This document shows positions 1 to 14,299 of a stretch of DNA of 64,000 nt, piece by piece (positions within the stretch are counted from its first letter, which is position 1; each line of letters starts with the position of its first letter). This DNA comes from Megachile rotundata. Lineage: Eukaryota; Arthropoda; Insecta; Hymenoptera; Megachilidae. The stretch spans positions 2,914,001-2,978,000 of the forward strand of contig NW_027473315.1 of the NCBI RefSeq assembly GCF_050947335.1, given 5' to 3'. A program made the translations under genes and the position numbers. Below the pieces are notes generated by a model. That model saw only the letters and a program-made list of their open reading frames with translations, was not told where the DNA came from and made no database searches.

Positions 1-839
1 GTATGATTGTGATTGTATGAGTGTGATTGTATGATTGTGATTGTATGATTGTGATTGTATGATTGTGATAGTATGATTGTGATTGTATGATTGTGATTGT
101 ATGACTGTGATTGTATGATTGTGATTGTGCGATTGTGATTGTACGATTGTGAATGTACGATTGTGATTGTATGATTGTGATTGTATGAATATGATTGTAT
201 GATCGTGATTGCATGATTGTGATTGTATGATTGTGATTGTATGATTGTGATTGTATGATTGTATTTGGGAGTTTGTATTTGGGATATTGTAATTGTATGA
301 TTGCGATTGTATGATTGTGATTGTATGATTGTGATGTATGATTGTAATTGTATGATTGTGATTGTATGATTGTGATTGCATGATTGTGATTGTATGATTG
401 TGATTGCATGAATTTGAATGTATGATTGTGATTGCATGATTGTGATTGTATGATTGTGATTGTATGATTGTGATAGTATGATTGTGATTGTATGATTGTG
501 ATTGTATGATTGTGATTGTATGATTATAATTGTATGATTGTGATTGTATGATTGTATTTGGGAGATTGTATTTGTGAGATTGTATTTGGGAGATTGTAAT
601 TGTATGATTGCGATTGTATGATTGCGATTGTATGATTGCGATTGTATGATTGCGATTGTATGAATGCGATTGTATGATTGTGATTGTATGATTGTGATTG
701 TATGATTGTGATTGTATGATTGTGATTGTATGATTGTGATTGTATGATTGTGATTGTATGATTGTGATCGTATGATTGTATTTGGGAGATTGTAATTGTA
801 TGATTGCGATTGTATGATTGTGATTGCATGATTGTGATT

Positions 840-1384
840 GTTTGATTGTGATTGCATGATTTTGAATGTATGATTGTGATTGCATGATTGTGATTGTATG
901 ATTGTGATTGTATGATTGTGATTGTATGATTGTATTTGGGAGATTGTATTTGGGAGATTGTATTTGGGAGATTGTATTTGGGAGATTGCATTTGGGAGAT
1001 TGTATTTGGGAGATTGTAATTGTATGGTTGCGATTGTATGATTGTGATTGTATGATTGCGATTGTATGATTGCGATTGTATGATTGTGATGTATGATTGT
1101 AATCGTATGATTATGATTGTATGATTGTGATTGTATAATTGAGATTGTATGATTGAGATTGTATGAATGTGATTGTATGCTTGCGATTGTATGATTGTGA
1201 TTGTATGATTGTGACTGTATGATTGTGATTGCATGATTTTGAATGTATGATTGTGATTGTATGATTGTGATTGTATGATTGTGATAGTATGATTGTGATT
1301 GTATGATTGTGGTTGTATGATTGTGATTGCATGATTTTGAATGTATGATTGTGATTGCATGATTGTGATTGCATGATTGTGATT
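840..1384 (+). repeat. 545-bp local tandem duplication, copy 1
   Basis: This copy starts at a GTTTGA unit and runs to the next GTTTGA unit at 1,385. It includes a six-unit W run, the unusual GTAATTGTATGGTTGCG junction (GTAAT at 1,016) and one 13-bp unit near 1,088. 545 = 39 x 14 - 1, matching the single 13-bp unit. Confidence 0.85.
929..1012 (+). repeat. W-variant run, 6 units (ATTGTATTTGGGAG)
   Basis: Six consecutive 14-bp units of the diverged W type; the fifth reads GCATTTGGGAG. The W unit differs from the permuted consensus ATTGTATGATTGTG at five positions and supplies nearly all GGG triplets in the window. Confidence 0.95.
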
Positions 1385-1915
1385 GTTTGATTGTGATTGC
1401 ATGATTTTGAATGTATGATTGTGATTGCATGATTGTGATTGTATGATTGTGATTGTATGATTGTGATTGTATGATTGTATTTGGGGGATTGTACTTGGGA
1501 GATTGTATTTGGGAGATTGTATTTGGGAGATTGCATTTGGGAGATTGTATTTGGGAGATTGTAATTGTATGGTTGCGATTGTATGATTGTGATTGTATGA
1601 TTGCGATTGTATGATTGCGATTGTATGATTGTGATGTATGATTGTAATCGTATGATTATGATTGTATGATTGTGATTGTATAATTGAGATTGTATGATTG
1701 AGATTGTATGAATGTGATTGTATGCTTGCGATTGTATGATTGTGATTGTATGATTGTGACTGTATGATTGTGATTGCATGATTTTGAATGTATGATTGTG
1801 ATTGTATGATTGTGATTGTATGATTGTGATAGTATGATTGTGATTGTATGATTGTGGTTGTATGATTGTGATTGCATGATTTTGAATGTATGATTGTGAT
1901 TGCATGATTGTGATT
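1385..1915 (+). repeat. 545-bp local tandem duplication, copy 2
   Basis: This repeats 840-1,384 with the GTAATTGTATGGTTGCG junction at 1,561. The W run carries two private changes (GTATTTGGGGG and GTACTTGGGAG). The right copy of block A near 37.3 kb has only one such element, so the duplication either arose in the left block or was lost on the right. Confidence 0.8.
1474..1557 (+). repeat. W-variant run, 6 units
   Basis: Six units, the fifth with GCATTTGGGAG. The first (GTATTTGGGGG) and second (GTACTTGGGAG) carry private changes. Confidence 0.95.
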
Positions 1916-4900
1916 GTATGATTGTGATTGTATGATTGTGATTGTATGATTGTGATTGTATGATTGTGATTGTATGATTGTGATTGTGCGATTGTGATTG
2001 TACGATTGTGAATGTACGATTGTGATTGTATGGTTGTGATTGTATGAATATGATTGTATGATTGTGATTGCATGATTGTGATTGTATGATTGTGATGTAT
2101 GATTGTAATTGTATGATCATGATTGTATGATTGTGATTGCATGATTGTGATTGTATGATTGTGATTGCATGATTTTGAATGTATGATTGTGATTGCATGA
2201 TTGTGATTGTATGATTGTGATTGTATGATTGTGATTGTATGATTGTGATTGTATGATTGTGATTGTATGATTGTGATTGTCTGATTGTGGTTGTGCGATT
2301 GTGATTGTACGATTGTGATTGTACGATTGTGATTGTATGATTGTGATTGTATGATTGTGATTGTATGAATATGATTGTATGATTGCGATTGTATGATTGT
2401 GATTGTATGATTGTGATGTATGATTGTAATTGTATGATTATGATTGTATGATTGTGATTGCATGATTGTGCTTGTATGATTGTGATTGCATGATTTTGAA
2501 TGTATGATTGTGATTGCATGATTGTGATTGTATGATTGTGATTGTATGATTGTGATTGTATGATTGTGATTGTATGATTGTGATTGTATGATTGTGATTG
2601 TCTGATTGTGGTTGTGCGATTGTGATTGTACGATTGTGATTGTACGATTGTGATTGTATGATTGTGATTGTATGATTATGATTGTGTGATTGTGATTGCA
2701 TGATTGTGATTGTATGATTGTGATTGCATGATTTTGAATGTATGATTGTGATTGCATGATTATGATTGTATGATTGTGATTGTATGATTGTGATTGTATG
2801 ATTGTGATTGTATGATTGTGATAGTATGATTGTGATTGTATGATTGTGATTGTATGATTGTGATTGTATGATTATAATTGTATGATTGTGATTGTATGAT
2901 TGTATTTGGGAGATTGTATTTGGGAGATTGTAATTGTATGATTGCGATTGTATGATTGTGATTGTATGATTGCGATTGTATGATTGCGATTGTATGATTG
3001 TGATTGTATGATTGTGATTGTATGATTGTATTTGGGAGATTGTATTTGGGAGATTGTAATTGTATGATTGCGATTGTATGATTGTGATTGTATGATTGCG
3101 ATTGTATGAGTTCGATTGTATGATTGTGATTGTATGATTGTGATTGTATGATTGTGATTGTATGATTGTATTTGGGGGATTGTATTTGGGAGATTGCAAT
3201 TGTATGATTGCGACTGTATGATTGTGATTGTATGATTGCGATTGTATGATTGTGATTGTATGATTGTGATGTATGATTGTAATTGTATGATTATGATTGT
3301 ATGATTGTGATTGTATGATTGAGATTGTATGATTGAGATTGTATGATTGTGATTGTATGCTTGCGATTGTATGATTGTGATTGTATGATTGTGATTGTAT
3401 GATTGTGATTGTATGATTGCGATTGTATGATTGCGATTGTATGATTGTGATGTATGATTGCAATTGTATGATTATGATTGTCTGATTGTGATTGTATGAT
3501 TGAGATTGTATGATTGAGATTGTATGAATGTGATTGTATGCTTGCGATTGTATGATTGTGATTGTATGATTGTGATTGTATGATTGTGATTGCATGATTT
3601 TGAATGTATGATTGTGATTGTATGATTGTGATTGTATGATTGTGATTGTATGATTGTATTTGGGAGATTGTATTTGGGAGATTGTAATTGTATGATTGCG
3701 ATTGTATGATTGTGATTGTATGATTGTGATGTATGATTGTAATTGTATGATTATGATTGTATGATTGTGATTGTATGATTGTGATTGTATGATTGAGATT
3801 GTATGATTGTGATTGTATGCTTGCGATTGTATGATTGTGATTGTATGATTGTGATTGTATGACTGTGATTGTATGATTGTGATTGTATGATTGTGATTGT
3901 ATGATTGTATTTGGGAGATTGTATTTGGGAGATTGTAATTGTATGATTGCGATTGTATGATTGCGATTGTATGATTGTGATGTATGATTGTAATTGTATG
4001 ATTATGATTGTATGATTGTGATTGTATGATTATGATTGTATGATTGTGATTGTATGATTGTGATTGTATGATTGTGATTGTATGATTGTGATTGTATGAT
4101 TGTGATTGTATGCTTGCGATTGTATGATTGTGATTGTATGATTGTGATTGTATGATTGTGATTGTATGATTGTGATTGTATGACTGTGATTGTATGATTG
4201 TGATTGTATGATTGTGATTGTATGATTGTATTTGGGAGATTGTATTTGGGAGATTGTAATTGTATGATTGTGATTGTATGATTGTGATTGTATGATTGTG
4301 ATGTATGATTGTAATTGTATGATTATGATTGTATGATTGTGATTGTATGATTGTGATTGTATGATTGTGATTGTATGATTGTGATTGTATGATTGTGATT
4401 GTATGATTGTGATTGTATGATTGAGATTGTATGATTGTGATTGTATGCTTGCGATTGTATGATTGTGATTGTATGATTGTGATTGTATGACTGTGATTGT
4501 ATGATTGTGATTGTATGATTGTGATTGTATGATTGTATTTGGGAGATTGTATTTGGGAGATTGTAATTGTATGATTGCGATTGTATGATTGTGATTGTAT
4601 GATTGTGATGAATGATTGTAATTGTATGATTATGATTGTATGATTGTGATTGTATGATTATGATTGTATGATTGTGATTATATGATTGCGATTGTATGAT
4701 TGTGATTGTATGATTATGATTGTATTTTTGTGATTGCATGATTGTGATTGTATGATTGTGATTGTATGATTGTGATTGTATGAGTGTGATTGTCTGATTG
4801 TGGTTGTGCGATTGTGATTGTACGATTGTGAATGTACGATTGTGATTGTATGATTGTGATTGTATGAATATGATTGTATGATTGTGATTGCATGATTGTG

Positions 4901-6921
4901 ATTGTATGATTGAGATTGTATGATTGTGATTGTATGCTTGCGATTGTATGATTGTGATTGTATGATTGTGATTCTTTGATTGTGATTGTATGATTGTGAT
5001 TGTATGATTGTGATTGTATGATTGTATTTGGGAGGGTGTATTTGGGAGATTGTACTTGGGAGATTGTAATTGTATGATTGCGATTGTATGATTGTGATTG
5101 TATGATTGCGATTGTATGAATGCGATTGTATGATTGTGATTGTATGATTGTGATTGTATGATTGTGATTGTATGATTGTGATCGTATGATTGTATTTGGG
5201 AGATTGTATTTGGGAGATTGTAATTGTATGATTGCGATTGTATGATTGTGATTGCATGATTTTGAATGTATGATTGTGATTGTATGATTGTGATTGCATG
5301 ATTGTGATTGTATGATTGTGACTGTATGATTGTGATTGTATGATTATGATTGTATGATTGTGATTGCATGATTGTGATTGTATGATTGTGATTGCATGAT
5401 TTTGAATGTATGATTGTGATTGCATGATTGTGATTGTATGATTGTGATTGTATGATTGTGATTGTATGATTGTATTTGGGAGATTGTATTTGGGAGATTG
5501 TATTTGGGAGATTGTATTTGGGAGATTGTAATTGTATGATTGCGATTGTATGATTGTGATTGTATGATTGCGATTGTATGATTGCGATTGTATGATTGTG
5601 ATTGTATGATTGTGATTGTATGATTGTATTTGGGAGATTGTATTTGGGAGATTGTAATTGTATGATTGCGATTGTATGATTGTGATTGTATGATTGCGAT
5701 TGTATGAGTTCGATTGTATGATTGTGATTGTATGATTGTGATTGTATGATTGTGATTGTATGATTGTATTTGGGAGATTGTATTTGGGAGATTGTATTTG
5801 GGAGATTGTAATTGTATGATTGCGATTGTATGATTGTGATTGTATGATTGCGATTGTATGATTGCGATTGTATGATTGTGATTGTATGATTGTGATTGTA
5901 TGATTGTATTTGGGAGATTGTATTTGGGAGATTGTAATTGTATGATTGCGATTGTATGATTGTGATTGTATGATTGCGATTGTATGAGTTCGATTGTATG
6001 ATTGGGATTGTATGATTGTGATTGTATGATTGTGATTGTATGATTGTATTTGGGAGATTGTATTTGGGAGATTGCAATTGTATGATTGCGACTGTATGAT
6101 TGTGATTGTATGATTGCGATTGTATGATTGTGATTGTATGATTGTGATGTATGATTGTAATTGTATGATTATGATTGTATGATTGTGATTGTATGATTGA
6201 GATTGTATGATTGAGATTGTATGATTGTGATTGTATGCTTGCGATTGTATGATTGTGATTGTATGATTGTGATTGTATGATTGTGATTGTATGATTGCGA
6301 TTGTATGATTGCGATTGTATGATTGTGATGTATGATTGCAATTGTATGATTATGATTGTCTGATTGTGATTGTATGATTGAGATTGTATGATTGAGATTG
6401 TATGAATGTGATTGTATGCTTGCGATTGTATGATTGTGATTGTATGATTGTGATTGTATGATTGTGATTGCATGATTTTGAATGTATGATTGTGATTGTA
6501 TGATTGTGATTGTATGATTGTGATTGTATGATTGTGATTGTATGATTGTATTTGGGAGATTGTATTTGGGAGATTGTAATTGTATGATTGCGATTGTATG
6601 ATTGTGATTGTATGATTGTGATGTATGATTGTAATTGTATGATTATGATTGTATGATTGTGATTGTATGATTGTGATTGTATGATTGAGATTGTATGATT
6701 GTGATTGTATGCTTGCGATTGTATGATTGTGATTGTATGATTGTGATTGTATGACTGTGATTGTATGATTGTGATTGTATGATTGTGATTGTATGATTGT
6801 ATTTGGGAGATTGTATTTGGGAGATTGTAATTGTATGATTGCGATTGTATGATTGTGATTGTATGATTGTGATGTATGATTGTAATTGTATGATTATGAT
6901 TGTATGATTGTGATTGTATGA

Positions 6922-9900
6922 TTATGATTGTATGATTGTGATTGTATGATTGTGATTGTATGATTGTGATTGTATGATTGTGATTGTATGATTGTGATTG
7001 TATGCTTGCGATTGTATGATTGTGATTGTATGATTGTGATTGTATGATTGTGATTGTATGATTGTGATTGTATGACTGTGATTGTATGATTGTGATTGTA
7101 TGATTGTGATTGTATGATTGTGATTGTATGATTGTGATTGTATGATTATAATTGTATGACTGTGATTGTATGATTGTATTTGGGAGATTGTATTTGGGAG
7201 ATTGTATTTGGGAGATTGTAATTGTATGATTGCGATTGTATGATTGTGATTGTATGATTGCGATTGTATGACTGTGATTGTATGATTGTGATTGTATGAT
7301 TGTGATTGCATGATTGTGATTGCATGATTTTGAATGTATGATTGTGATTGCATGATTGTGATTGTATGATTGTGATTGTATGACTGTGATTGTATGATTG
7401 TGATTGTATGATTGTGATTGTATGATTGTGATTGCATGATTTTGAATGTATGATTGTGATTGTATGATTGTGATTGTATGATTGTGATTGTATGATTGTG
7501 ATTGTATGATTGTGATAGTATGATTGTGATTGTATGATTGTGATTGTATGATTGTGATTGTATGATTATAATTGTATGATTGTGATTGTATGATTGTATT
7601 TGGGAGATTGTATTTGTGAGATTGTATTTGGGAGATTGTAATTGTATGATTGCGATTGTATGATTGTGATTGTATGATTGCGATTGTATGAATGCGATTG
7701 TATGATTGTGATTGTATGATTGTGATTGTATGATTGAGATTGTATGATTGTGATTGTATGCTTGCGATTGTATGATTGTGATTGTATGATTGTGATTCTT
7801 TGATTGTGATTGTATGATTGTGATTGTATGATTGTGATTGTATGAGTGTGATTGTATGATTGTGATTGTATGATTGTGATTGTATGATTGTGATAGTATG
7901 ATTGTGATTGTATGATTGTGATTGTATGACTGTGATTGTATGATTGTGATTGTGCGATTGTGATTGTACGATTGTGAATGTACGATTGTGATTGTATGAT
8001 TGTGATTGTATGAATATGATTGTATGATTGTGATTGCATGATTGTGATTGTATGATTGTGATTGTATGATTGTGATTGTATGATTGTGATTGTATGATTG
8101 TATTTGGGAGTTTGTATTTGGGATATTGTAATTGTATGATTGCGATTGTATGATTGTGATTGTATGATTGTGATGTATGATTGCAATTGTATGATTATGA
8201 TTGTATGATTGTGATTGCATGATTGTGATTGTATGACTGTGATTGTATGATTGTGATTGTGCGATTGTGATTGTACGATTGTGAATGTACGATTGTGATT
8301 GTATGATTGTGATTGTATGAATATGATTGTATGATTGTGATTGCATGATTGTGATTGTATGATTGTGATTGTATGATTGTGATTGTATGATTGTGATTGT
8401 ATGATTGTATTTGGGAGTTTGTATTTGGGATATTGTAATTGTATGATTGCGATTGTATGATTGTGATTGTATGATTGTGATGTATGATTGCAATTGTATG
8501 ATTATGATTGTGTGATTGTGATTGCATGATTGTGATTGTATGATTGTGATTGCATGATTTTGAATGTATGATTGTGATTGCATGATTGTGATTGTATGAT
8601 TGTGATTGTGTGATTGTGATTGTATGATTGTGATAGTATGATTGTGATTGTATGATTGTGATTGTATGATTGTGATTGTATGATTATAATTGTATGACTG
8701 TGATTGTATGATTGTATTTGGGAGATTGTATTTGGGAGATTGTATTTGGGAGATTGGAATTGTATGATTGCGATTGTATGATTGTGATTGTATGATTGCG
8801 ATTGTATGAATGCGATTGTATGATTGTGATTGTATGATTGTGATTGTATGATTGTGATTGTATGATTGTGATTGTATGATTGTGATCGTATGATTGTATT
8901 TGGGAGATTGTATTTGGGAGATTGTAATTGTATGATTGCGATTGTATGATTGTGATTGTATGATTGCGATTGTATGAATGCGATTGTATGATTGTGATTG
9001 TATGATTGTGATTGTATGATTGTGATTGTATGATTGTGATCGTATGATTGTATGTGGGAGATTGTATTTGGGAGATTGTAATTGTATGATTGCGATTGTA
9101 TGATTGTGATTGCATGATTTTGAATGTATGATTATGATTGTATTTTTTGATTGCATGATTGTGATTGTATGATTGTGATTGTATGATTGTGATTGTATGG
9201 TTGTGATTGTATGATTGTGATTGTCTGATTGTGGTTGTGCGATTGTGATTGTACGATTGTGATTGTACGATTGTGATTGTATGATTGTGATTGTATGATT
9301 ATGATTGTATGATTGTGATTGCATGATTGTGATTGTATGATTGTGATTGCACGATTTTGAATGTATGATTGTGATTGCATGATTGTGATTGTTTGATTGT
9401 GATTGTATGATTGTGATTGTATGTTTGTGATAGTATGATTGTGATTGTATGATTGGGATTGTATGATTGTGATTGTATGATTATGATTGTATGATTGTGA
9501 TTGTATGATTGGATTTGGGAGATTGTATTTGGGAGATTGTATTTGGGAGATTGTAATTGTATGATTGCGATTGTATGATTGTGATTGTATGATTGCGATT
9601 GTATGAATTCGATTGTATGATTGTGATTGTATGATTGTGATTGTATGATTGTGATTGTATGATTGTGATTGTATGATTGTATTTGGGAGATTGTATTTGG
9701 GAGATTGCAATTGTATGATTGCGATTGTATGATTGTGATTGTATGATTGCGATTGTATGATTGTGATTGTATGATTGTGATGTATGATTGTAATTGTATG
9801 ATGATGATTGTATGATTGTGATTGTATGATTGAGATTGTATGATTGAGATTGTATGATTGTGATTGTATGATTGTGATTGTATGATTGTGATTGTATGAT

Positions 9901-10300
9901 TGTGATTGTATGATTGTGATTGTATGATTGTGATTGTATGATTGTGATTGTATGATTGTGATTGTATGATTGTGATTGTATGATTGTGATTGTATGATTG
10001 TGATTGTATGATTGTGATTGTATGATTGTGATTGTATAATTGTGATTGTATGATTGTGATTGTATGATTGTGATTGTATGATTGTGATTGTATGATTGTG
10101 ATTGTATGATTGTGATTGCATGATTGTGACTGTATGATTGTGATTGCATGATTTTGAATGTATGATTGTGATTGTATGATTGTGATTGCATGATTGTGAT
10201 TGTATGATTGTGATTGTATGATTGTGATTGTATGATTGTGATTGTATGATTCTGATTGTATGATTGTGATTGCATGATTGTGATTGTATGATTGTGATTG
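6922..10300 (+). repeat. Long-range duplicated block B, left copy
   Basis: This segment is repeated at 48,685-52,036 with a constant offset of 41,763 across most of its length, falling to 41,735 (two units fewer) by 10,301. Shared marks include ATTATAATTGTATGACTG at 7,147, the GAATTCG unit near 9,605 and the rare T6 form GTATTTTTTGATTG near 9,150. Its first part also recurs at 43,236 and 45,486, so four copies of that part are present in the window. Confidence 0.85.
9849..10118 (+). repeat. Most homogeneous consensus tract
   Basis: About 19 consecutive units match ATTGTGATTGTATG with one visible change (TATAATTG near 10,036). Flanking stretches are rich in variant units. The matching tract in the right block lies at 51,600-51,853 and is about one unit shorter. 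A related tract is at 11,484-11,724. Confidence 0.9.
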
Positions 10301-11483
10301 CATGATTTTGAATGTATGATTGTGATTGCATGATTGTGATTGTATGATTGTGATTGTATGATTGTGATTGTATGATTGTATTTGGGAGATTGTATTTGGG
10401 AGATTGCAATTGTATGATTGCGATTGTATGATTGTGATTGTATGATTGCGATTGTATGATTGTGATTGTATGATTGTGATGTATGATTGTAATTGTATGA
10501 TGATGATTGTATGATTGTGATTGTATGATTGAGATTGTATGAATGTGATTGTATGCTTGCGATTGTATGATTGTGATTGTATGATTGTGATTGTATGGTT
10601 GTGATTGCATGATTTTGAATGTATGATTGTGATTGTATGATTGTGATTGTATGATTGTGATTGTATGATTGTGATTGTATGATTGTGATTGTATGATTGA
10701 GATTGTATGATTGAGATTGTATGATTGTGATTGTATGATTGTGATTGTATGATTGTGATTGTATGATTGTGATTGTATGATTGCGATTGTATGATTGCGA
10801 TTGTATGATTGTGATGTATGATTGAGATTGTATGATTGTGATTGTATGATTGTGATTGTATGATTGTGATTGTATGATTGTGATTGTATGATTGCGATTG
10901 TATGATTGCGATTGTATGATTGTGATGTATGATTGCAATTGTATGATTATGATTGTATGATTGTGATTGTATGATTGAGATTGTATGATTGTGATTGTAT
11001 GATTGTGATTGTATGATTGTGATTGTATGATTGTGATTGTATGATTGTGATTGTATGATTATGATTGTATGATTGTGATTGCATGATTGTGATTGTATGA
11101 TTGTGATTGTATGATTGTGATTGTATGATTGTATTTGGGAGATTGTATTTGGGAGATTGTATTTGGGAGATTGTATTTGGGAGATTGTAATTGTATGATT
11201 GCGATTGTATGATTGTGATTCTATGATTGCGATTGTATGATTGCGATTGTATAATTGTGATGTATGATTGTAATTGTATGATTATGATTGTATGATTGTG
11301 ATTGTATGATTGAGATTGTATGATTGAGATTGTATGAATGTGATTGTATGCTTGCGATTGTATGATTGTGATTGTATGATTGAGATTGTATGATTGTGAT
11401 TGTATGATTGTGATTGTATGATTGAGATTGTATGAATGTGATTGTATGCTTGCGATTGTATGATTGTGATTGTATGATTGAGA

Positions 11484-11724
11484 TTGTATGATTGTGATTG
11501 TATGATTGTGATTGTATGATTGTGATTGTATGATTGTGATTGTATGATTGTGATTGTATGATTGTGATTGTATGATTGTGATTGTATGATTGTGATTGTA
11601 TGATTGTGATTGTATGATTGTGATTGTATGATTGTGATTGTATAATTGTGATTGTATGATTGTGATTGTATGATTGTGATTGTATGATTGTGATTGTATG
11701 ATTGTGATTGTATGATTGTGATTG
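11484..11724 (+). repeat. Homogeneous consensus tract, third example
   Basis: About 17 units of consensus with one TATAATTG change near 11,642. It precedes the same GCATG, GACTG, TTTTGAATG order as the tracts at 9,849 and 51,600, so all three descend from one ancestor. Confidence 0.9.
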
Positions 11725-11855
11725 CATGATTGTGACTGTATGATTGTGATTGCATGATTTTGAATGTATGATTGTGATTGTATGATTGTGATTGCATGAT
11801 TGTGATTGTATGATTGTGATTGTATGATTGTGATTGTATGATTGTGATTGTATGA

Positions 11856-12593
11856 TTATGATTGTATGATTGTGATTGCATGATTGTGATTGTATGATTG
11901 TGATTGCATGATTTTGAATGTATGATTGTGATTGCATGATTGTGATTGTATGATTGTGATTGTATGATTGTGATTGTATGATTGTATTTGGGAGATTGTA
12001 TTTGGGAGATTGCAATTGTATGATTGCGATTGTATGATTGTGATTGTATGATTGCGATTGTATGATTGTGATTGTATGATTGTGATGTATGATTGTAATT
12101 GTATGATGATGATTGTATGATTGTGATTGTATGATTGAGATTGTATGAATGTGATTGTATGCTTGCGATTGTATGATTGTGATTGTATGATTGTGATTGT
12201 ATGGTTGTGATTGCATGATTTTGAATGTATGATTGTGATTGTATGATTGTGATTGTATGATTGTGATTGTATGATTGTGATTGTATGATTGTGATTGTAT
12301 GATTGAGATTGTATGATTGAGATTGTATGATTGTGATTGTATGATTGTGATTGTATGATTGTGATTGTATGATTGTGATTGTATGATTGCGATTGTATGA
12401 TTGCGATTGTATGATTGTGATGTATGATTGCAATTGTATGATTATGATTGTATGATTGTGATTGTATGATTGAGATTGTATGATTGTGATTGTATGATTG
12501 TGATTGCATGATTGTGATTGTATGATTGTGATTGTATGATTGTGATTGTATGATTGTGATTGTATGATTATGATTGTATGATTGTGATTGCAT
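11856..12593 (+). repeat. 738-bp dispersed block, copy 1 of 4
   Basis: This block has identical length and nearly the same sequence at 47,304-48,041, 51,985-52,722 and 57,746-58,483. It is bounded by an ATTATG unit and a GCATG unit and holds a two-unit W run, two 13-bp units and a GATGATG mark. This copy reads TGGTTGTGATTGC near 12,202, where the other three read TGGTTATGATTGC. Confidence 0.85.
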
Positions 12594-13013
12594 GATTGTG
12601 ATTGTATGATTGTGATTGCATGATTTTGAATGTATGATTGTGATTGTATGATTGTGATTGTATGATTGTGATTGTATGATTGTGATTGTATGATTGTGAT
12701 TGTATGATTGAGATTGTATGATTGAGATTGTATGATTGTGATTGTATGATTGTGATTGTATGATTGTGATTGTATGATTGTGATTGTATGATTGCGATTG
12801 TATGATTGCGATTGTATGATTGTGATGTATGATTGCAATTGTATGATTATGATTGTATGATTGTGATTGTATGATTGAGATTGTATGATTGTGATTGTAT
12901 GATTGTGATTGTATGATTGTGATTGTATGATTGTGATTGTATGATTATGATTGTATGATTGTGATTGCATGATTGTGATTGTATGATTGTGATTGTATGA
13001 TTGTGATTGTATG

Positions 13014-13083
13014 ATTGTATTTGGGAGATTGTATTTGGGAGATTGTATTTGGGAGATTGTATTTGGGAGATTGTATTTGGGAG
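13014..13083 (+). repeat. W-variant run, 5 units
   Basis: Five identical W units without the GCATTT mark, followed by ATTGTAATTGTATG and an ATTGCG unit. Confidence 0.95.
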
Positions 13084-13740
13084 ATTGTAATTGTATGATT
13101 GCGATTGTATGATTGTGATTCTATGATTGCGATTGTATGATTGCGATTGTATAATTGTGATGTATGATTGTAATTGTATGATTATGATTGTATGATTGTG
13201 ATTGTATGATTGTAATTGTATGATTATGATTGTATGATTGTGATTGCATGATTGTGATTGTATGATTGTGATTGCATGATTTTGAATGTATGATTGTGAT
13301 TGCATGATTGTGATTGTATGATTGTGATTGTATGATTGTGATTGTATGATTGTGATTGTATGATTGTGATTGTATGATTGTGATTGTATGATTGTGATTG
13401 TATGATTGTGATTGTATGATTGTGAGTGTCTGATTGTGGTTGTGCGATTGTGATTGTACGATTGTGATTGTACGATTGTGATTGTATGATTGTGATTGTA
13501 TGATTATGATTGTATGATTGTGATTGCATGATTGTGATTGTATGATTGTGAGTGCATGATTTTGAATGCATGATTGTGATTGCATGATTGTGATTGTATG
13601 ATTGTGATTGTATGATTGCGATTGTATGATTGTGATTGCATGATTGTGATTGTTTGATTGTGATTGCATGATTTTGAATGTATGATTGTGATTGCATGAT
13701 TGTGATTGTATGATTGTGATTGTATGATTGTGATTGTATG

Positions 13741-13810
13741 ATTGTATTTGGGAGATTGTATTTGGGAGATTGTATTTGGGAGATTGTATTTGGGAGATTG
13801 TATTTGGGAG
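13741..13810 (+). repeat. W-variant run, 5 units
   Basis: Five identical W units; partner of the run at 18,534 in the 4,793-bp duplication. Confidence 0.95.
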
Positions 13811-14299
13811 ATTGTAATTGTATGATTGCGATTGTATGATTGTGATTGTATGATTGCGATTGTATGATTGCGATTGTATGATTGTGATGTATGATTGTAA
13901 TTGTATGATTATGATTGTATGATTGTGATTGTATGATTGAGATTGTATGATCGAGATTGTATGAATGTGATTGTATGCTTGCGATTGTATGATTGTGATT
14001 GTATGATTGTGATTGTATGATTGTGATTGCATGATTTTGAATGTATGATTGTGACTGTATGATTGTGATTGTATGATTGTGATTGTATGATTGTGATTGT
14101 ATGATTGTATTTGGGAGATTGTATTTGGGAGATTGTAATTGTATGATTGCGATTGTATGATTGTGATTGTATGATTGTGATGTATGATTGTAAGTGTATG
14201 ATTATGATTGTATGATTGTGATTGTATGATTATGATTGTATGATTATGATTGTATGATTGTGATTGTATGATTGCGATTGTATGATTGTGATTGTATGA

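Larger units (their letters stand above)
1..6480 (+). repeat. Long-range duplicated block A, left copy
   Basis: Fingerprint variants here recur in the same order at 36,540-42,810. Examples are GATCG at 201 and 36,740, the GTATTTGTGAG mark at 568 and 36,967, the penultimate GCATTTGGGAG at 1,533 and 37,387, and ATTGGGATTG at 6,001 and 42,329. The offset moves through 36,539, 36,399, 36,385, 35,854, 35,868, 35,882, 35,896 and 36,328. Most steps are single or multiple 14-bp units; the last step (+432) is a local tandem duplication in the right copy. Boundaries are approximate because the flanks are the same satellite. Confidence 0.85.

Noticed and set aside
524..540. TATAAT-like boxes in ATTATAATTG units as bacterial -10 promoters
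   Set aside because: They arise by single changes in the satellite unit, recur with the repeat, and have no -35 partner or downstream gene.
5706..5712. TTCG in GAGTTCG units as part of a CENP-B box
   Set aside because: The rest of the 17-bp CENP-B motif, including its CGGG part, is not present near these units.
6922..9324. Minus-strand frames of hundreds of codons (here 800; similar at 27,660-30,479, 34,336-37,242, 55,885-59,295 and elsewhere) as genes for histidine/asparagine-rich repeat proteins
   Set aside because: The consensus lacks minus-strand stops in all three frames, overlapping frames give the same peptide cycle, starts come from GCATG or GCAATTG variants and ends from ATTATG-type variants. 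Nothing marks one frame as selected.
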